Origin: an uncultured Clostridia bacterium
GTDB lineage: Bacteria > Bacillota > Clostridia > Tissierellales > Peptoniphilaceae
Assembly (NCBI GenBank): GCA_947254025.1
Contig: CAMYBS010000002.1
Coordinates: forward strand, 1 to 64,000
Length of the DNA stretch: 64,000 nucleotides
Direction of reading: 5' to 3'
The translations under genes were made by a program, and so were the position numbers. Shown here one piece after another: positions 1 through 8,719 of the stretch (positions are counted from its first letter, which is position 1; every line of letters begins with the position of its first letter). The notes beneath the pieces are model-generated. The model had not been told where the DNA came from, made no database searches, and saw only the letters and a list, made by a program, of their open reading frames with translations.

Positions 1-55
1 AGCTAGTTTAATTCTAACTCTGGTATTAGGTCCAACTTTGTGGGGTCACCTTACA
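1..55 (+). mobile_element. possible right end of an IS3-family insertion sequence (partial)
   Basis: The first 55 bases hold GTCCAACTTTGTGGGGTCAC followed by CTTACA. Read inwards this is TG...GACCCC...AGTTGGAC, the layout of terminal inverted repeats of many IS3-group elements as I remember them. No transposase is visible because the window begins here, and neither the other end nor a target duplication can be checked. The sequence lies just past the transketolase stop codon, a typical tolerated insertion site. The resemblance rests on one short motif. Confidence 0.35.
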
Positions 56-87
56 TTGTGAGTAAAGAGGGTTTTTATAATTATTAA

Positions 88-2067
88 CTATTTTTCTATA
101 AGTTTACTTACTTCTTCTTCAACGTGTTCTTTTGTAATACCATACTTTTCAAATAGTACCTTGCCTGGTGCTGACGCTCCGAATCTATCAATACCTATAG
201 CAGTACCATCTAGGCCTACAAATTTACCCCAAGGCATTGTTGATAGTGCTTCAACCGATACTCTTGCTTTGACATTTGATGGCAATACCTTTTCGATGTA
301 TGCCTTGTCTTGTCTTAAGAATATCTCTTGAGATGGCATACTTACTACTCTTACAGATTTGCCCTTTGCTTCTAAGTCTTTTGCAGCATCTATTGACAAA
401 GCTACTTCTGAACCTGTTGCTATAATTATAGCGTCAATTGAGTCCTTTGCTTCTTTGTGTACTATATAAGCTCCCTTTAAAGCCTCCTCTGATGAATTAT
501 CAAGAAGTTTTAATCCTTGTCTTGAAAGTATCAAGCAAGTAGGTGTTTCTTTGCTCATAAGAGCTGCTTGCCATGCATAAGCAACTTCTCTTGAGTCGGC
601 TGGTCTAATTACATTGATGTTTGGTATGCTTCTAAGCATTGCTAAGTGCTCAATAGGTTGATGAGTAGGTCCGTCTTCTCCAACGCCTATACTATCATGA
701 GTTAATATATATATTGCTGGTAAGTGCATAAGAGACGCTAGTCTAATTGATGGCTTCATATAGTCTGAGAACACTAAGAATGTTGCTGCATATGATCTTA
801 AACCTCCATGAAGTAAGATGCCGTTAACAATAGCTCCCATTGCATGCTCTCTAATACCAAAGTGTATATTTCTTCCTTCTGGACATTCGCTTGAGAAGAA
901 TTCTTCTTTATTCATTACAGATTTATTTGATGGGCCAAGGTCTGCAGATCCACCAATTAGATTTTCTAACACAGAACTTACCTTGTTAAGAACTTTACCT
1001 GAAGAGCTTCTTGATGCATCATCCTTAAGTTCTATATCAGTACATGCTTTTAGCACTTCTTCAGATACATCCTTGTCGTAGAAACTCATAAGCTTATCAT
1101 AATCGGCTTTGTACTTAGCCTTATATGCTTGTAGTTCTTTATTCCAATCTGCTTCTAATTTGCCTAAGTCTTCAAGCTTTTCTTTCATATAATCAAGAAC
1201 ATCTTTACTAACATTGAAGCCCTCTTCTTCATAGGCAAGATTTTTTCTTAGAGCTGCTAGTGATTCAGCTCCAAGAGGTGCTCCGTGTGCATCAGCACTT
1301 CCTTCTTTGCCAGTAGCACCATAGCCTATTTTAGTCTTAATTTCAATTAAAGTAGGTTTATCTGTACTCTTCTTTGCCTCAGCTATAGCCTTAGATATAG
1401 CCTCAATATCATTACCATCTTCAACGTATAACGTGTTCCAGCCAAGTGCTTCATATCTTTCTCTTACATTTTCAGTGAAAGCATGCTTTGTATCACCTTC
1501 GATAGTAATATTGTTTGAGTCATATAATACAACCAATTTATTTAACTTAAGTGTTCCCGCTAATGAGGAAGCTTCATTTGATATACCTTCTTGCAAACAG
1601 CCGTCGCCGCAAAGTATATAAGTCATATGGTCAATAAGTTTATTGTCGTCTTTATTAAATATAGCAGCTAAATGCTTTTCAGCTATCGCCATGCCAACGC
1701 CCATAGCAATACCTTGACCTAATGGTCCAGTGCTAGCTTCAACGCCCTTTGTATGCATGTATTCTGGATGACCAGGAGTTAGTGAATCAAATTGTCTAAA
1801 GTTTTCTATGTCTTCAATCTTTAGTCCATAGCCATATAAATTAAGAAGTGCATATAAAAGCATGGATCCGTGACCTGCAGATAAGATGAATCTGTCTCTG
1901 TTTATCCAATCTGGATTCTTTGGATTGTGCTTTAAATGCTCATTAAATAATGTAAATGCTGCTGGCGCTGCTCCTAGTGGCAAGCCTGGGTGACCAGAGT
2001 TTGCCTTCTCTATCGCTTCTGCAGAAAGCACTCTGATAGTATTTATTACTTTTTGTTTAACGTCCAT
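88..2067 (-). CDS. tkt: transketolase
   Basis: Thiamine-diphosphate enzyme of the non-oxidative pentose phosphate pathway that moves two-carbon ketol units between sugar phosphates. At 659 residues it has the full family length and all three domains: an N-terminal TPP domain beginning with the SGHPG-type motif near residue 24 and containing GDGCLQEG, a central pyrimidine-binding domain with GIREHAMG and the GEDGPTHQP loop, and a C-terminal domain. The start at 2067 follows an AGGAGG site closely. It is the last gene of the mazF-csaB-tagA-tkt run, 13 bp after the glycosyltransferase gene. It probably supplies pentose phosphates and erythrose 4-phosphate in an organism that also has PfkA and pyruvate kinase. 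The presence of a transketolase is certain; its transcriptional link to wall genes is inferred from spacing. Confidence 0.97.
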   Translation of the reverse strand: MDVKQKVINTIRVLSAEAIEKANSGHPGLPLGAAPAAFTLFNEHLKHNPKNPDWINRDRFILSAGHGSMLLYALLNLYGYGLKIEDIENFRQFDSLTPGHPEYMHTKGVEASTGPLGQGIAMGVGMAIAEKHLAAIFNKDDNKLIDHMTYILCGDGCLQEGISNEASSLAGTLKLNKLVVLYDSNNITIEGDTKHAFTENVRERYEALGWNTLYVEDGNDIEAISKAIAEAKKSTDKPTLIEIKTKIGYGATGKEGSADAHGAPLGAESLAALRKNLAYEEEGFNVSKDVLDYMKEKLEDLGKLEADWNKELQAYKAKYKADYDKLMSFYDKDVSEEVLKACTDIELKDDASRSSSGKVLNKVSSVLENLIGGSADLGPSNKSVMNKEEFFSSECPEGRNIHFGIREHAMGAIVNGILLHGGLRSYAATFLVFSDYMKPSIRLASLMHLPAIYILTHDSIGVGEDGPTHQPIEHLAMLRSIPNINVIRPADSREVAYAWQAALMSKETPTCLILSRQGLKLLDNSSEEALKGAYIVHKEAKDSIDAIIIATGSEVALSIDAAKDLEAKGKSVRVVSMPSQEIFLRQDKAYIEKVLPSNVKARVSVEALSTMPWGKFVGLDGTAIGIDRFGASAPGKVLFEKYGITKEHVEEEVSKLIEK

Positions 2068-2080
2068 ATTAACCTCCTAT

Positions 2081-2842
2081 TTAATCTATATACTCTACTG
2101 CGTTTTTAGTAAAAATAATCTTAATTAAGAACTTTGGTATATCCATCTGTCTTTTTAATCTCTTTGGTTCTTTAACTAACCTATATAACCACTCCATACC
2201 TATCTTTCTAATGAAAGCGGGAGCTATTTTAACATTTCCCGCCAAGACATCAATTACTCCGCCATTAGCAATAGCAAGTTTTGTATTTATCTTATCTTTA
2301 TTATAATATATAAACTTTTCTTGATATCCTGCACCCATGCCTACGAATATAGCATCTGCCTTTGAATCATTTATTTTTTGTATTAAAACTTGTTCTTCTT
2401 CACATGAGGCATATCCATTGTGACTACCTTTAAAATATCCATTGTTAAAACCAGCAATAACAATGTTTGGGTAATCTTTCTTGATTCTTTCTATAGCCCT
2501 TTCAGCTATACCCGGTTTAGCTCCTAGCAAGAATAAAGAAAGATGCTTTTCATTCATCAGCTCTAATATCTTAATAGATGTATCATAGCCAGTCACTCTT
2601 GATTTAAGCGGCTTTTTCTTAAGCTTTGAAGCTATAATTAAACCTATGCCATCGCATAAATTTAATGATGATGAGTTAATTATTGTTTTAAACTCCTCAT
2701 CCCTACCTGCTCTCATAACTATCTCTGGATTTGGTGTGTATATATAATTTACTTCACTATGTGCAAAAAATTCTCTTATCTTAGTCATAGCTTCGTTCAT
2801 ATCAATATTGTTTATTCTAACACCTAATATGCTAATGTCCAT
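2081..2842 (-). CDS. tagA: WecG/TagA/CpsF family glycosyltransferase
   Basis: GT26-family enzyme of about 253 residues. Relatives add N-acetylmannosamine, or N-acetylmannosaminuronic acid, to undecaprenyl-linked GlcNAc in wall polymer synthesis. The family hallmarks are visible: YTPNPEIVMRA near the N-terminus, LCDGIGLIIASK, the FLLGAKPGIAERA block and GMGAGYQEKF near the C-terminal third, ending in GMEWLYRLVKEPKR. I place the start at 2842 rather than at the ATG at 2851, because AGAGG (2852-2856) abuts the upstream ATG but lies nine bases from the internal one. It overlaps the end of the GT4-CsaB gene. With CsaB this suggests synthesis of a pyruvylated secondary cell wall polymer. The exact sugar donor cannot be read from sequence. 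Confidence 0.9.
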   Translation of the reverse strand: MDISILGVRINNIDMNEAMTKIREFFAHSEVNYIYTPNPEIVMRAGRDEEFKTIINSSSLNLCDGIGLIIASKLKKKPLKSRVTGYDTSIKILELMNEKHLSLFLLGAKPGIAERAIERIKKDYPNIVIAGFNNGYFKGSHNGYASCEEEQVLIQKINDSKADAIFVGMGAGYQEKFIYYNKDKINTKLAIANGGVIDVLAGNVKIAPAFIRKIGMEWLYRLVKEPKRLKRQMDIPKFLIKIIFTKNAVEYID

Positions 2843-5021
2843 AGTTATCATCCTCTAAAAGTTTAAGTGCAAGTTTACTGGCTTCAATAGCTTTTGTCTT
2901 ATTTTCTTCATTTATAAACTTTAGTTCCTTAATAAAATCATCTCTTTTTATATTTATATATTCATATGCGTTAAGTAAATCTTTGTAATCTATATTATCT
3001 ACATTTATATTTAAACATTCATCAAAATCTTTAAGAAGTGTGTCAGTCTTTGGGTCATATGAAAGACCAATAAACGGCACATTTTGATGTATAGCATATA
3101 TCATAGCGTGAAGTCTCATAGCTATAATAAAATCAGCACTCTTCATTAGATTCATCAAAATTTCAACTGGATATTTTTCATCTATAATCTTACAAGATTT
3201 AATCTTAGAAGCAATTTTTTCAGAAATTAAAGTGTCTCTTGGTATCTGCATTGGCATAAATACAATATTTTTACCTGCATCAATAAGATATTTTAAAAAC
3301 TTACCTAGCTCATCAATTAGCATTTCATCATTCATCCAAGATCTAACTGCAACCAAAACCGTATTTTTGTTAATCTCATACTTTTTACGTAGTGAATCAT
3401 CATCAGCTTCTTTCAAATTAAAAACTGGATCAGATAATACTTTAATATTTTTATTATTTACACCAATCAACTTTATAAATTCATATGAATCATTATCTCT
3501 AAGCGTTATATAATCAACTTTATTTAACACATTTCGAGTGAAAGTTCTATTGAATTTCTTGTTAATAGGTCCAACTCCATTAGAGTAAACAAAAACTTTC
3601 TTCTTGTAAAGCATAGCAAGCTTCATTATTAAAAGGTAGTACCAGATGGACCTTGAGCTAGTTTTATCTTGCAATAGACTTCCTCCACCGCTAATAAGCA
3701 TATCTGTTTTCTTTAAATTTTTAATTATATCAAAGAAGTGGAATCTATCTACTGCCTCTACTCCATATTCTTTTTCAGTTAAATCAGTATCCTTAGAAAG
3801 AACCTTTATATTAAGACTCGAGTCCAAAGTTTTAAACGACTCAAGTATCGATTTTAATATAGCATCATCACCAGAATTTGAAAATCCGAAGTAGCCAGAC
3901 ATCAGTATACTTTTAGCAAGCACCTTTTTATATATTTCAATGTGTCTTTCAGCCATCTTTATATGTGTAAAGTTGTCAATAATTCTCTTATAAAGATTCT
4001 CTCCGAAATTTATACTCTTTACTTTATCATTTTTTAATTCTAATATTTTAGATGCAAGTTCTTTATATTTTTGCTTTTCAAATAAATATCCTGTTTCACC
4101 ATCTATAATTATCTTAGGTATACCGCCTACATTGGAAGCGATTGTTGCTTTCTTTAATGAGCCTCCCTCCATAATTACATATGGGAATGATTCACTTAAG
4201 CTAGTTAAAACATTAAGGTCTATTGCATTTAAAAAATCATATGGTTTGTCTTCATTGCCTAAGAAATATACGTTATCCTCTATATTTAAGTCTTTTCTTA
4301 AGTTAAGTAAATGGTCTTTATCTAGTCCATCTCCAGCAACTAAAAATATAACGGACTTATCTTTAGAAATTACTTCTTTAGCAGCTCTAAGAAATGTCTC
4401 ATGATCCTTTACTTTATCAAGTCTAGCTAAAATACCTACTATGAATTTATCCTTATAATCTATATCTTTCTCTTTTAAATATGTTTCTTTATCCTTAATT
4501 AATCTGTCTTGCAAATAAATTCCATTATATATAGTAAATATTTTATACTTATCAAAGCCTCTGCTAACTAGCATGTCCTTGAAGTTATCTGAAACCGCAA
4601 TATAATTATCAAATCTCTTTAAAGCAAACTTGTTAATATTTGTAAATACAATATTTTTATAGAAATTATCTTTAAAATCTAATAAATAATCGCTGTGCAC
4701 TGTCGTGATAAACTTTGCTTTTACTCTCTTTTTTAAAAAATAACTTATTAGATTTGCTCTAGCTCCATGTGAATGAACTATATCATAATGCTCTGTTTCA
4801 ACAATCCCTTTAAGTTTATTAACTACAGAAAAGTCAAACCTGCTTTTTTGATTAAGAACTTCAACATCTATACCGTATTTTCTTAAATCATCAGCAAAGG
4901 GACCATCTATAAAACAGACTAGCTTGACATCAATTTTGTCTTTCAAACCGCAAAGCAAATTAATAATGTGAGTTTTAGCCCCGCCTGTATCTCCACCGCT
5001 GATTAGATGTAATACTTTCAT
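2832..5021 (-). CDS. csaB: GT4 glycosyltransferase fused to CsaB polysaccharide pyruvyltransferase
   Basis: A 729-residue two-domain protein. Residues 1-365 form a GT-B glycosyltransferase of family 4: it begins with LISGGDTGGAKTHI, has AVSDNFKDML and VGILARLDKVKDHETF, and ends with the nucleotide-sugar site SLSESFPYVIMEGG around residue 275. Residues from about 371 on match CsaB, beginning ILMSGYFGFSNSGDDAIL, with SGGGSLLQD, the MRLHAMIYA block and a GLSYDPK motif. CsaB adds ketal-linked pyruvate to secondary wall polymers, which SLH-domain proteins bind. The two domains are normally separate genes. I see no stop or frameshift at the junction, so a true fusion is the simplest reading. It overlaps the TagA/WecG gene downstream and lies 50 bp after mazF. 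Confidence 0.9.
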   Translation of the reverse strand: MKVLHLISGGDTGGAKTHIINLLCGLKDKIDVKLVCFIDGPFADDLRKYGIDVEVLNQKSRFDFSVVNKLKGIVETEHYDIVHSHGARANLISYFLKKRVKAKFITTVHSDYLLDFKDNFYKNIVFTNINKFALKRFDNYIAVSDNFKDMLVSRGFDKYKIFTIYNGIYLQDRLIKDKETYLKEKDIDYKDKFIVGILARLDKVKDHETFLRAAKEVISKDKSVIFLVAGDGLDKDHLLNLRKDLNIEDNVYFLGNEDKPYDFLNAIDLNVLTSLSESFPYVIMEGGSLKKATIASNVGGIPKIIIDGETGYLFEKQKYKELASKILELKNDKVKSINFGENLYKRIIDNFTHIKMAERHIEIYKKVLAKSILMSGYFGFSNSGDDAILKSILESFKTLDSSLNIKVLSKDTDLTEKEYGVEAVDRFHFFDIIKNLKKTDMLISGGGSLLQDKTSSRSIWYYLLIMKLAMLYKKKVFVYSNGVGPINKKFNRTFTRNVLNKVDYITLRDNDSYEFIKLIGVNNKNIKVLSDPVFNLKEADDDSLRKKYEINKNTVLVAVRSWMNDEMLIDELGKFLKYLIDAGKNIVFMPMQIPRDTLISEKIASKIKSCKIIDEKYPVEILMNLMKSADFIIAMRLHAMIYAIHQNVPFIGLSYDPKTDTLLKDFDECLNINVDNIDYKDLLNAYEYINIKRDDFIKELKFINEENKTKAIEASKLALKLLEDDNYGH

Positions 5022-5070
5022 ATTTATATATATTCAACTCCATAATATGTAATTAATAAGAGTAAAACTA

Positions 5071-5415
5071 TTACTTATTCAAAGATAAACTTATCTTGAT
5101 AGCTTCATCAACTTTTTCCATAAGTTTATTAGTAACAGTACCTATCTTCTCTCTCAATCTCTTCTTATCAATTGTTCTTATCTGTTCAAGTAGGATGACA
5201 CTATCTTTAGGCAAGCCAAATTCCGGTCCATCTATTGCTATATGGGTCGGTAGTTTAGATTTATTAAGTTGGCTTGTTATAGCCGCAACAATAATAGTTG
5301 GCGAATACTTGTTACCAACATCGTTTTGAATAACTATAACTGGCCTTACGCCGCCTTGTTCAGAGCCTATGACAGGTGATAAATCTGCGTATATGATATC
5401 ACCTCTTTTAATCAT
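5071..5415 (-). CDS. ndoA: MazF/EndoA-type mRNA interferase toxin without adjacent antitoxin
   Basis: The 114-residue protein is a complete PemK/MazF fold. It starts with the [19 protein letters not shown] motif, continues with RPVIVIQND, has the VAAITSQ strand and ends in the RTIDKKRL block, all typical of B. subtilis EndoA. Relatives cut single-stranded RNA at short sequences as a stress toxin. The gene normally follows alr and a small ribbon-helix-helix antitoxin gene. Here alr is upstream, but the 83 bp between them hold only a promoter and a ribosome binding site. It therefore appears as a solitary toxin gene with its own promoter (5451-5479), heading the transcript into csaB-tagA-tkt. 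The antitoxin may be elsewhere, or the protein may be attenuated. Confidence 0.92.
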   Translation of the reverse strand: MIKRGDIIYADLSPVIGSEQGGVRPVIVIQNDVGNKYSPTIIVAAITSQLNKSKLPTHIAIDGPEFGLPKDSVILLEQIRTIDKKRLREKIGTVTNKLMEKVDEAIKISLSLNK

Positions 5416-5450
5416 ATTCTCACATCCTTTCTGATAAGTAAGACAAGTAT

Positions 5451-5479
5451 ATTATAAGTTAAAATTGCTCATAAGTCAA
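5451..5479 (-). promoter_or_regulatory. sigma-A type promoter for mazF-csaB-tagA-tkt
   Basis: The minus strand shows TTGACT (5474-5479) and TATAAT (5451-5456) separated by 17 bp. It lies in the 83-bp gap between alr and the toxin gene, about 36 bp upstream of the toxin start codon. This uncouples mazF expression from the pyr-alr run. Confidence 0.8.
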
Positions 5480-5498
5480 TATGGTTACAAGCTTTGAA

Positions 5499-6674
5499 CT
5501 ATATATCTTTATAGTTGTGAGAGCTAATTTCTTTATTATTATAAAAGTATTTTCTTGAAATTCTATCCTTCATATCTGTTAAAACTTCATAATTGATTGT
5601 TCCTTCTATCTTAGCAAGGTCATCATATGTCATTGCCTTGTTTGTGCCATCACCTATGATTGTAACAACGTCAGCAATCTTAGCATCAGTTCCGCTAGCA
5701 TCAACCATGAATTGATCCATACAAATGTTTCCGATACTCTTAAGTAGCTTGTCTTTGTAAAGAACTTCAAGTTTATTTTGTAGTAGTCTTCTAACTCCGT
5801 CTGCGTAACCAATTGGTATAGTTGCAACCTTAGTCTTTTTATCTGCTATAAATGAGAACGTATAGCTAACACCTTCGCCTCGTTCTATCTCTTTAACGTT
5901 TGATATACAAGCTTTTAATTGCATTAATTTTTTTAAAGGTAAATTTTCTTTTATAACTTCATCCGATGGGTAGTAACCATAAAGAATTATGCCTGCTCTA
6001 ACATAATCAAGGTTTAATTCCTTTAGATCCATAATAGATGCAGAGTTAGAAACGTGTTTTATCCCTATATTAAGTCCTGACTCTTCGAGCATGGCTACAG
6101 TTTTTTTATAGTTATCATATTGTTTTTCTGTTAAAGTTTTATCTTTTATATCTGCATTAGCAAAATGTGTAAATATGCCTTCTATGTCAATGTTATCAAG
6201 TTTGGATATCTTTAGTATTTCTTCTACAGACTTTACTCTATGTACTTCATCTGCTTGAAAACCAATTCTGGACATGCCAGTATCCAAAGCAATGTGAATC
6301 TTGGCAATTTTATTTTGTCTTACAGCTTCATCACTTAGCTTCTTAGCCTTATCATAGCTAAATATAGCGCTTGTTAAATTATACTCAACTACTTCTTCTA
6401 AATAATTATCTTCTAAGTAATTAAGCATAAGTATATCTTCTTCAATACCCGCTTTTCTAAGCTCCATTGCTTCACTTGCAACAGACACAACAAATCTATC
6501 TATTCCAAGCCCCTCCATAAATTTTGCGAGAGCTACAGCTCCGTGACCATATGCGTCAGCCTTAATAACTGGCATGATTTTTGTCTCAGGACTAATAGCC
6601 TTTTTTATAGAGTTAATGTTGTACTCTAAGTTATTTAAATTGATTTCTAGCCAAGCGGCTCTATTGCCATTCAT
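5499..6674 (-). CDS. alr: alanine racemase
   Basis: PLP-dependent interconversion of L- and D-alanine, supplying D-Ala for peptidoglycan and teichoic-type polymers. Length is 391 residues, usual for the family. The PLP lysine sits in MPVIKADAYGHGAVA (Lys38), and the catalytic tyrosine of the second active-site half is in GEGVSYTFSF near residue 265. The IPIGYADG motif and the CMDQFMVD block are also present. The start codon directly follows the AcpS-NnrD stop, so the two are translationally coupled. The gene order acpS-nnr-alr-mazF is widespread in Firmicutes, which supports the assignments of all four neighbours. Confidence 0.97.
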   Translation of the reverse strand: MNGNRAAWLEINLNNLEYNINSIKKAISPETKIMPVIKADAYGHGAVALAKFMEGLGIDRFVVSVASEAMELRKAGIEEDILMLNYLEDNYLEEVVEYNLTSAIFSYDKAKKLSDEAVRQNKIAKIHIALDTGMSRIGFQADEVHRVKSVEEILKISKLDNIDIEGIFTHFANADIKDKTLTEKQYDNYKKTVAMLEESGLNIGIKHVSNSASIMDLKELNLDYVRAGIILYGYYPSDEVIKENLPLKKLMQLKACISNVKEIERGEGVSYTFSFIADKKTKVATIPIGYADGVRRLLQNKLEVLYKDKLLKSIGNICMDQFMVDASGTDAKIADVVTIIGDGTNKAMTYDDLAKIEGTINYEVLTDMKDRISRKYFYNNKEISSHNYKDI

Positions 6675-7817
6675 TTATTCTACCTCCATCATCTTAATAG
6701 CTTGTGGTATAAACTCAACAATATCACTTGCAATAAGCGAATACTCGCCATACTTTTCTTTTGCTAGATCACCTGCAAGTCCATGCAAGTAAACCCCATA
6801 CTTCGCTGCATCAAAAATAGTAAAGCCTTGTGCGATTAATGATGTAATTATTCCAGATAAAACATCACCTGAGCCTGCAGTCGCCATGCCGGGATTTCCT
6901 GTCTCATTTATGTATTCCTTTTCATTATCTAAAACAATTGTATTGTGGCCCTTTAAGACTACTACTACTTCGTACTTATCACTAGCAAGTTTTGCATATT
7001 TATTAGGCTCGCCTATTATTTTTTTAATATCCACATCTAAAAGTCTAGCAAGTTCTGCATAGTGAGGTGTGATTACCGCTCTGTACGCTAGTTTATGTGC
7101 ATACTTCTTTAAATAATGAAGACCATCTGCGTCAATCACAAGTTTTTTATTAGAATTAACTATATCTTTATAAATTTTATCTCTATCATCAAAGAATGAC
7201 CACGCTGGTCCAAGCAAAATTGCATCCATTTCAGATAAATTATATACCTCATTAGTTCTGATTATAGTTTCTGATAGTTTCACACTAAGTATATCTTGTA
7301 TATTTTTATCTACATATAAGTATGAAAGACCGCATCCAGTCCTCATTGCTGCAATGGACGCAAAGTAAGGCGCTCCAGTCATAGATATTGAGCCTGCAAA
7401 TATTGCAATCTTTCCATAGTCACCTTTGTGAGTAAAATTGTTCCTCTTTTTAAAAACCTTAAAATCTTGATCAATTATATTTTTAGATGCAATATCAGTA
7501 GTATTTGCCACGCTTATTGCATAATCACCATCATGCGCAATTGAGACAAAAAAATTTATACCATTCACGCATGCAAATGGTATATCATTTTTTCTTTGTA
7601 TAGATATATCTTTGTATTGTAATCCATCTAAATTTCCGTTTAAAGCTTTAATTATTGATTCTTTAGCAGCAAAAATTCCAGCACAAGTCTCATCAGCCTT
7701 TGCTGATGATCTTATGTGATCAACTTCTGCATCACTAAAGAAGCGATTCAAAAACTTTTTATTTTCCATTAGCTTTCTAATTTTAGATATTTCAACTATA
7801 TCTATACCTATACTCAT
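6675..7817 (-). CDS. AcpS-NnrD fusion: holo-ACP synthase plus ADP-dependent NAD(P)H-hydrate dehydratase
   Basis: A 380-residue two-domain protein. Residues 1-105 match AcpS, which transfers phosphopantetheine from CoA to acyl carrier protein: the GIDIVEI start carries the metal-binding Asp6, and FAAKESIIKAL carries Glu53. Residues 120-380 match NnrD, which repairs hydrated NAD(P)H: an IFAGS start, DAILLGPAW, VIDADGLHYL and GNPGMATAGSGDVLSG with the catalytic Asp near 318. The NnrE epimerase half usually found with NnrD is absent from this protein and from the window. In many relatives acpS and the nnr gene are neighbours; here they share one reading frame. The gene overlaps pyrD by one base and abuts alr. 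Confidence 0.9.
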   Translation of the reverse strand: MSIGIDIVEISKIRKLMENKKFLNRFFSDAEVDHIRSSAKADETCAGIFAAKESIIKALNGNLDGLQYKDISIQRKNDIPFACVNGINFFVSIAHDGDYAISVANTTDIASKNIIDQDFKVFKKRNNFTHKGDYGKIAIFAGSISMTGAPYFASIAAMRTGCGLSYLYVDKNIQDILSVKLSETIIRTNEVYNLSEMDAILLGPAWSFFDDRDKIYKDIVNSNKKLVIDADGLHYLKKYAHKLAYRAVITPHYAELARLLDVDIKKIIGEPNKYAKLASDKYEVVVVLKGHNTIVLDNEKEYINETGNPGMATAGSGDVLSGIITSLIAQGFTIFDAAKYGVYLHGLAGDLAKEKYGEYSLIASDIVEFIPQAIKMMEVE

Positions 7818-8719
7818 TAAATTATTCCTCTAATTTCTTCAAAACTTTCAATCTTATTGTCGTTCATATATTTTTCTAAATCTTCTGCCATATTTGCCAT
7901 TATCATAGGTTCTGTAAAGTTCATAGTTCCAACTTGAACAGCACTCGCACCAGCCATAATGAATTCAATAACATCTTTATAATTTTGTATGCCACCCATG
8001 CCAATAATAGGTATATTGACAGCTTTGGATACTTCGTAAGTCATCCTTAAAGCGATAGGTTTGATTGCAGGACCCGATAATCCAGCAGTTTTATTGTTAA
8101 ATACAGCCTTGCGCCTAAATATATCTATGGCCATAGCATTAAATGTATTTACTAAACTTAAGGCATCAGCACCAACTTCCTCACATGCTTTAGCCATCTC
8201 AACTATATCATTAGCATTTGGCGAAAGTTTTACAATGAGTGGTTTATCTGTAATATCTCTAACCTTTTTTACTACATCCTTAGCAACGCATGTTTTTATA
8301 CCGAAAGCCATACCGCCACTTTTAACATTTGGACAGGAAATATTAAGCTCTATCATTTGAGCATCTGTTTTTGATATTAATCTAACTGCCTCTAGATAAT
8401 CCTCTATATTATTTCCACCAATGTTTACAAGTGTAATTAGATCTTTTGATAGTAAAAAGTCTAGCTCATTATCAATAAATGCTTGAATGCCAGGGTTTTC
8501 AAGCCCAATGCTGTTCATTAATCCGCTCGGTGTTTCGAAAAGTCTTATGCCCTCGTTGCCGTTCTTTGGATTTAGTGTAAGTCCTTTAGTTGATACACCT
8601 CCAAGCTTTGAGATGTCGTAGTACTCTTCATACTCTTTGCCAAAACCGAAAGTGCCGCTTGCAGCTATAAGTGGATTTTTAAATTCAATATTAGCTATCT
8701 TTACTCTTAAATCAGTCAA
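7817..8719 (-). CDS. pyrD: dihydroorotate dehydrogenase, type 1B catalytic subunit
   Basis: FMN enzyme that oxidises dihydroorotate to orotate. At 300 residues it is the usual class 1B size. The catalytic-loop cysteine is in [15 protein letters not shown], characteristic of type 1 enzymes, and the FMN-phosphate region [15 protein letters not shown] with ASAVQVGT is present near the C-terminus. Class 1B needs the iron-sulfur/FAD partner PyrK, whose gene overlaps it by eight bases upstream, so electrons go to NAD+. It lies in the run pyrB-pyrI-pyrF-pyrK-pyrD. carAB, pyrC and pyrE are not in the window. Confidence 0.97.
   Translation of the reverse strand: MTDLRVKIANIEFKNPLIAASGTFGFGKEYEEYYDISKLGGVSTKGLTLNPKNGNEGIRLFETPSGLMNSIGLENPGIQAFIDNELDFLLSKDLITLVNIGGNNIEDYLEAVRLISKTDAQMIELNISCPNVKSGGMAFGIKTCVAKDVVKKVRDITDKPLIVKLSPNANDIVEMAKACEEVGADALSLVNTFNAMAIDIFRRKAVFNNKTAGLSGPAIKPIALRMTYEVSKAVNIPIIGMGGIQNYKDVIEFIMAGASAVQVGTMNFTEPMIMANMAEDLEKYMNDNKIESFEEIRGII

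Noticed and set aside
818..1081. Plus-strand frame opposite transketolase
   Set aside because: It is antisense to a complete conserved gene, has no ribosome binding site or promoter, and its serine/leucine-rich composition is typical of a shadow frame. Similar frames opposite other genes were dropped for the same reason.
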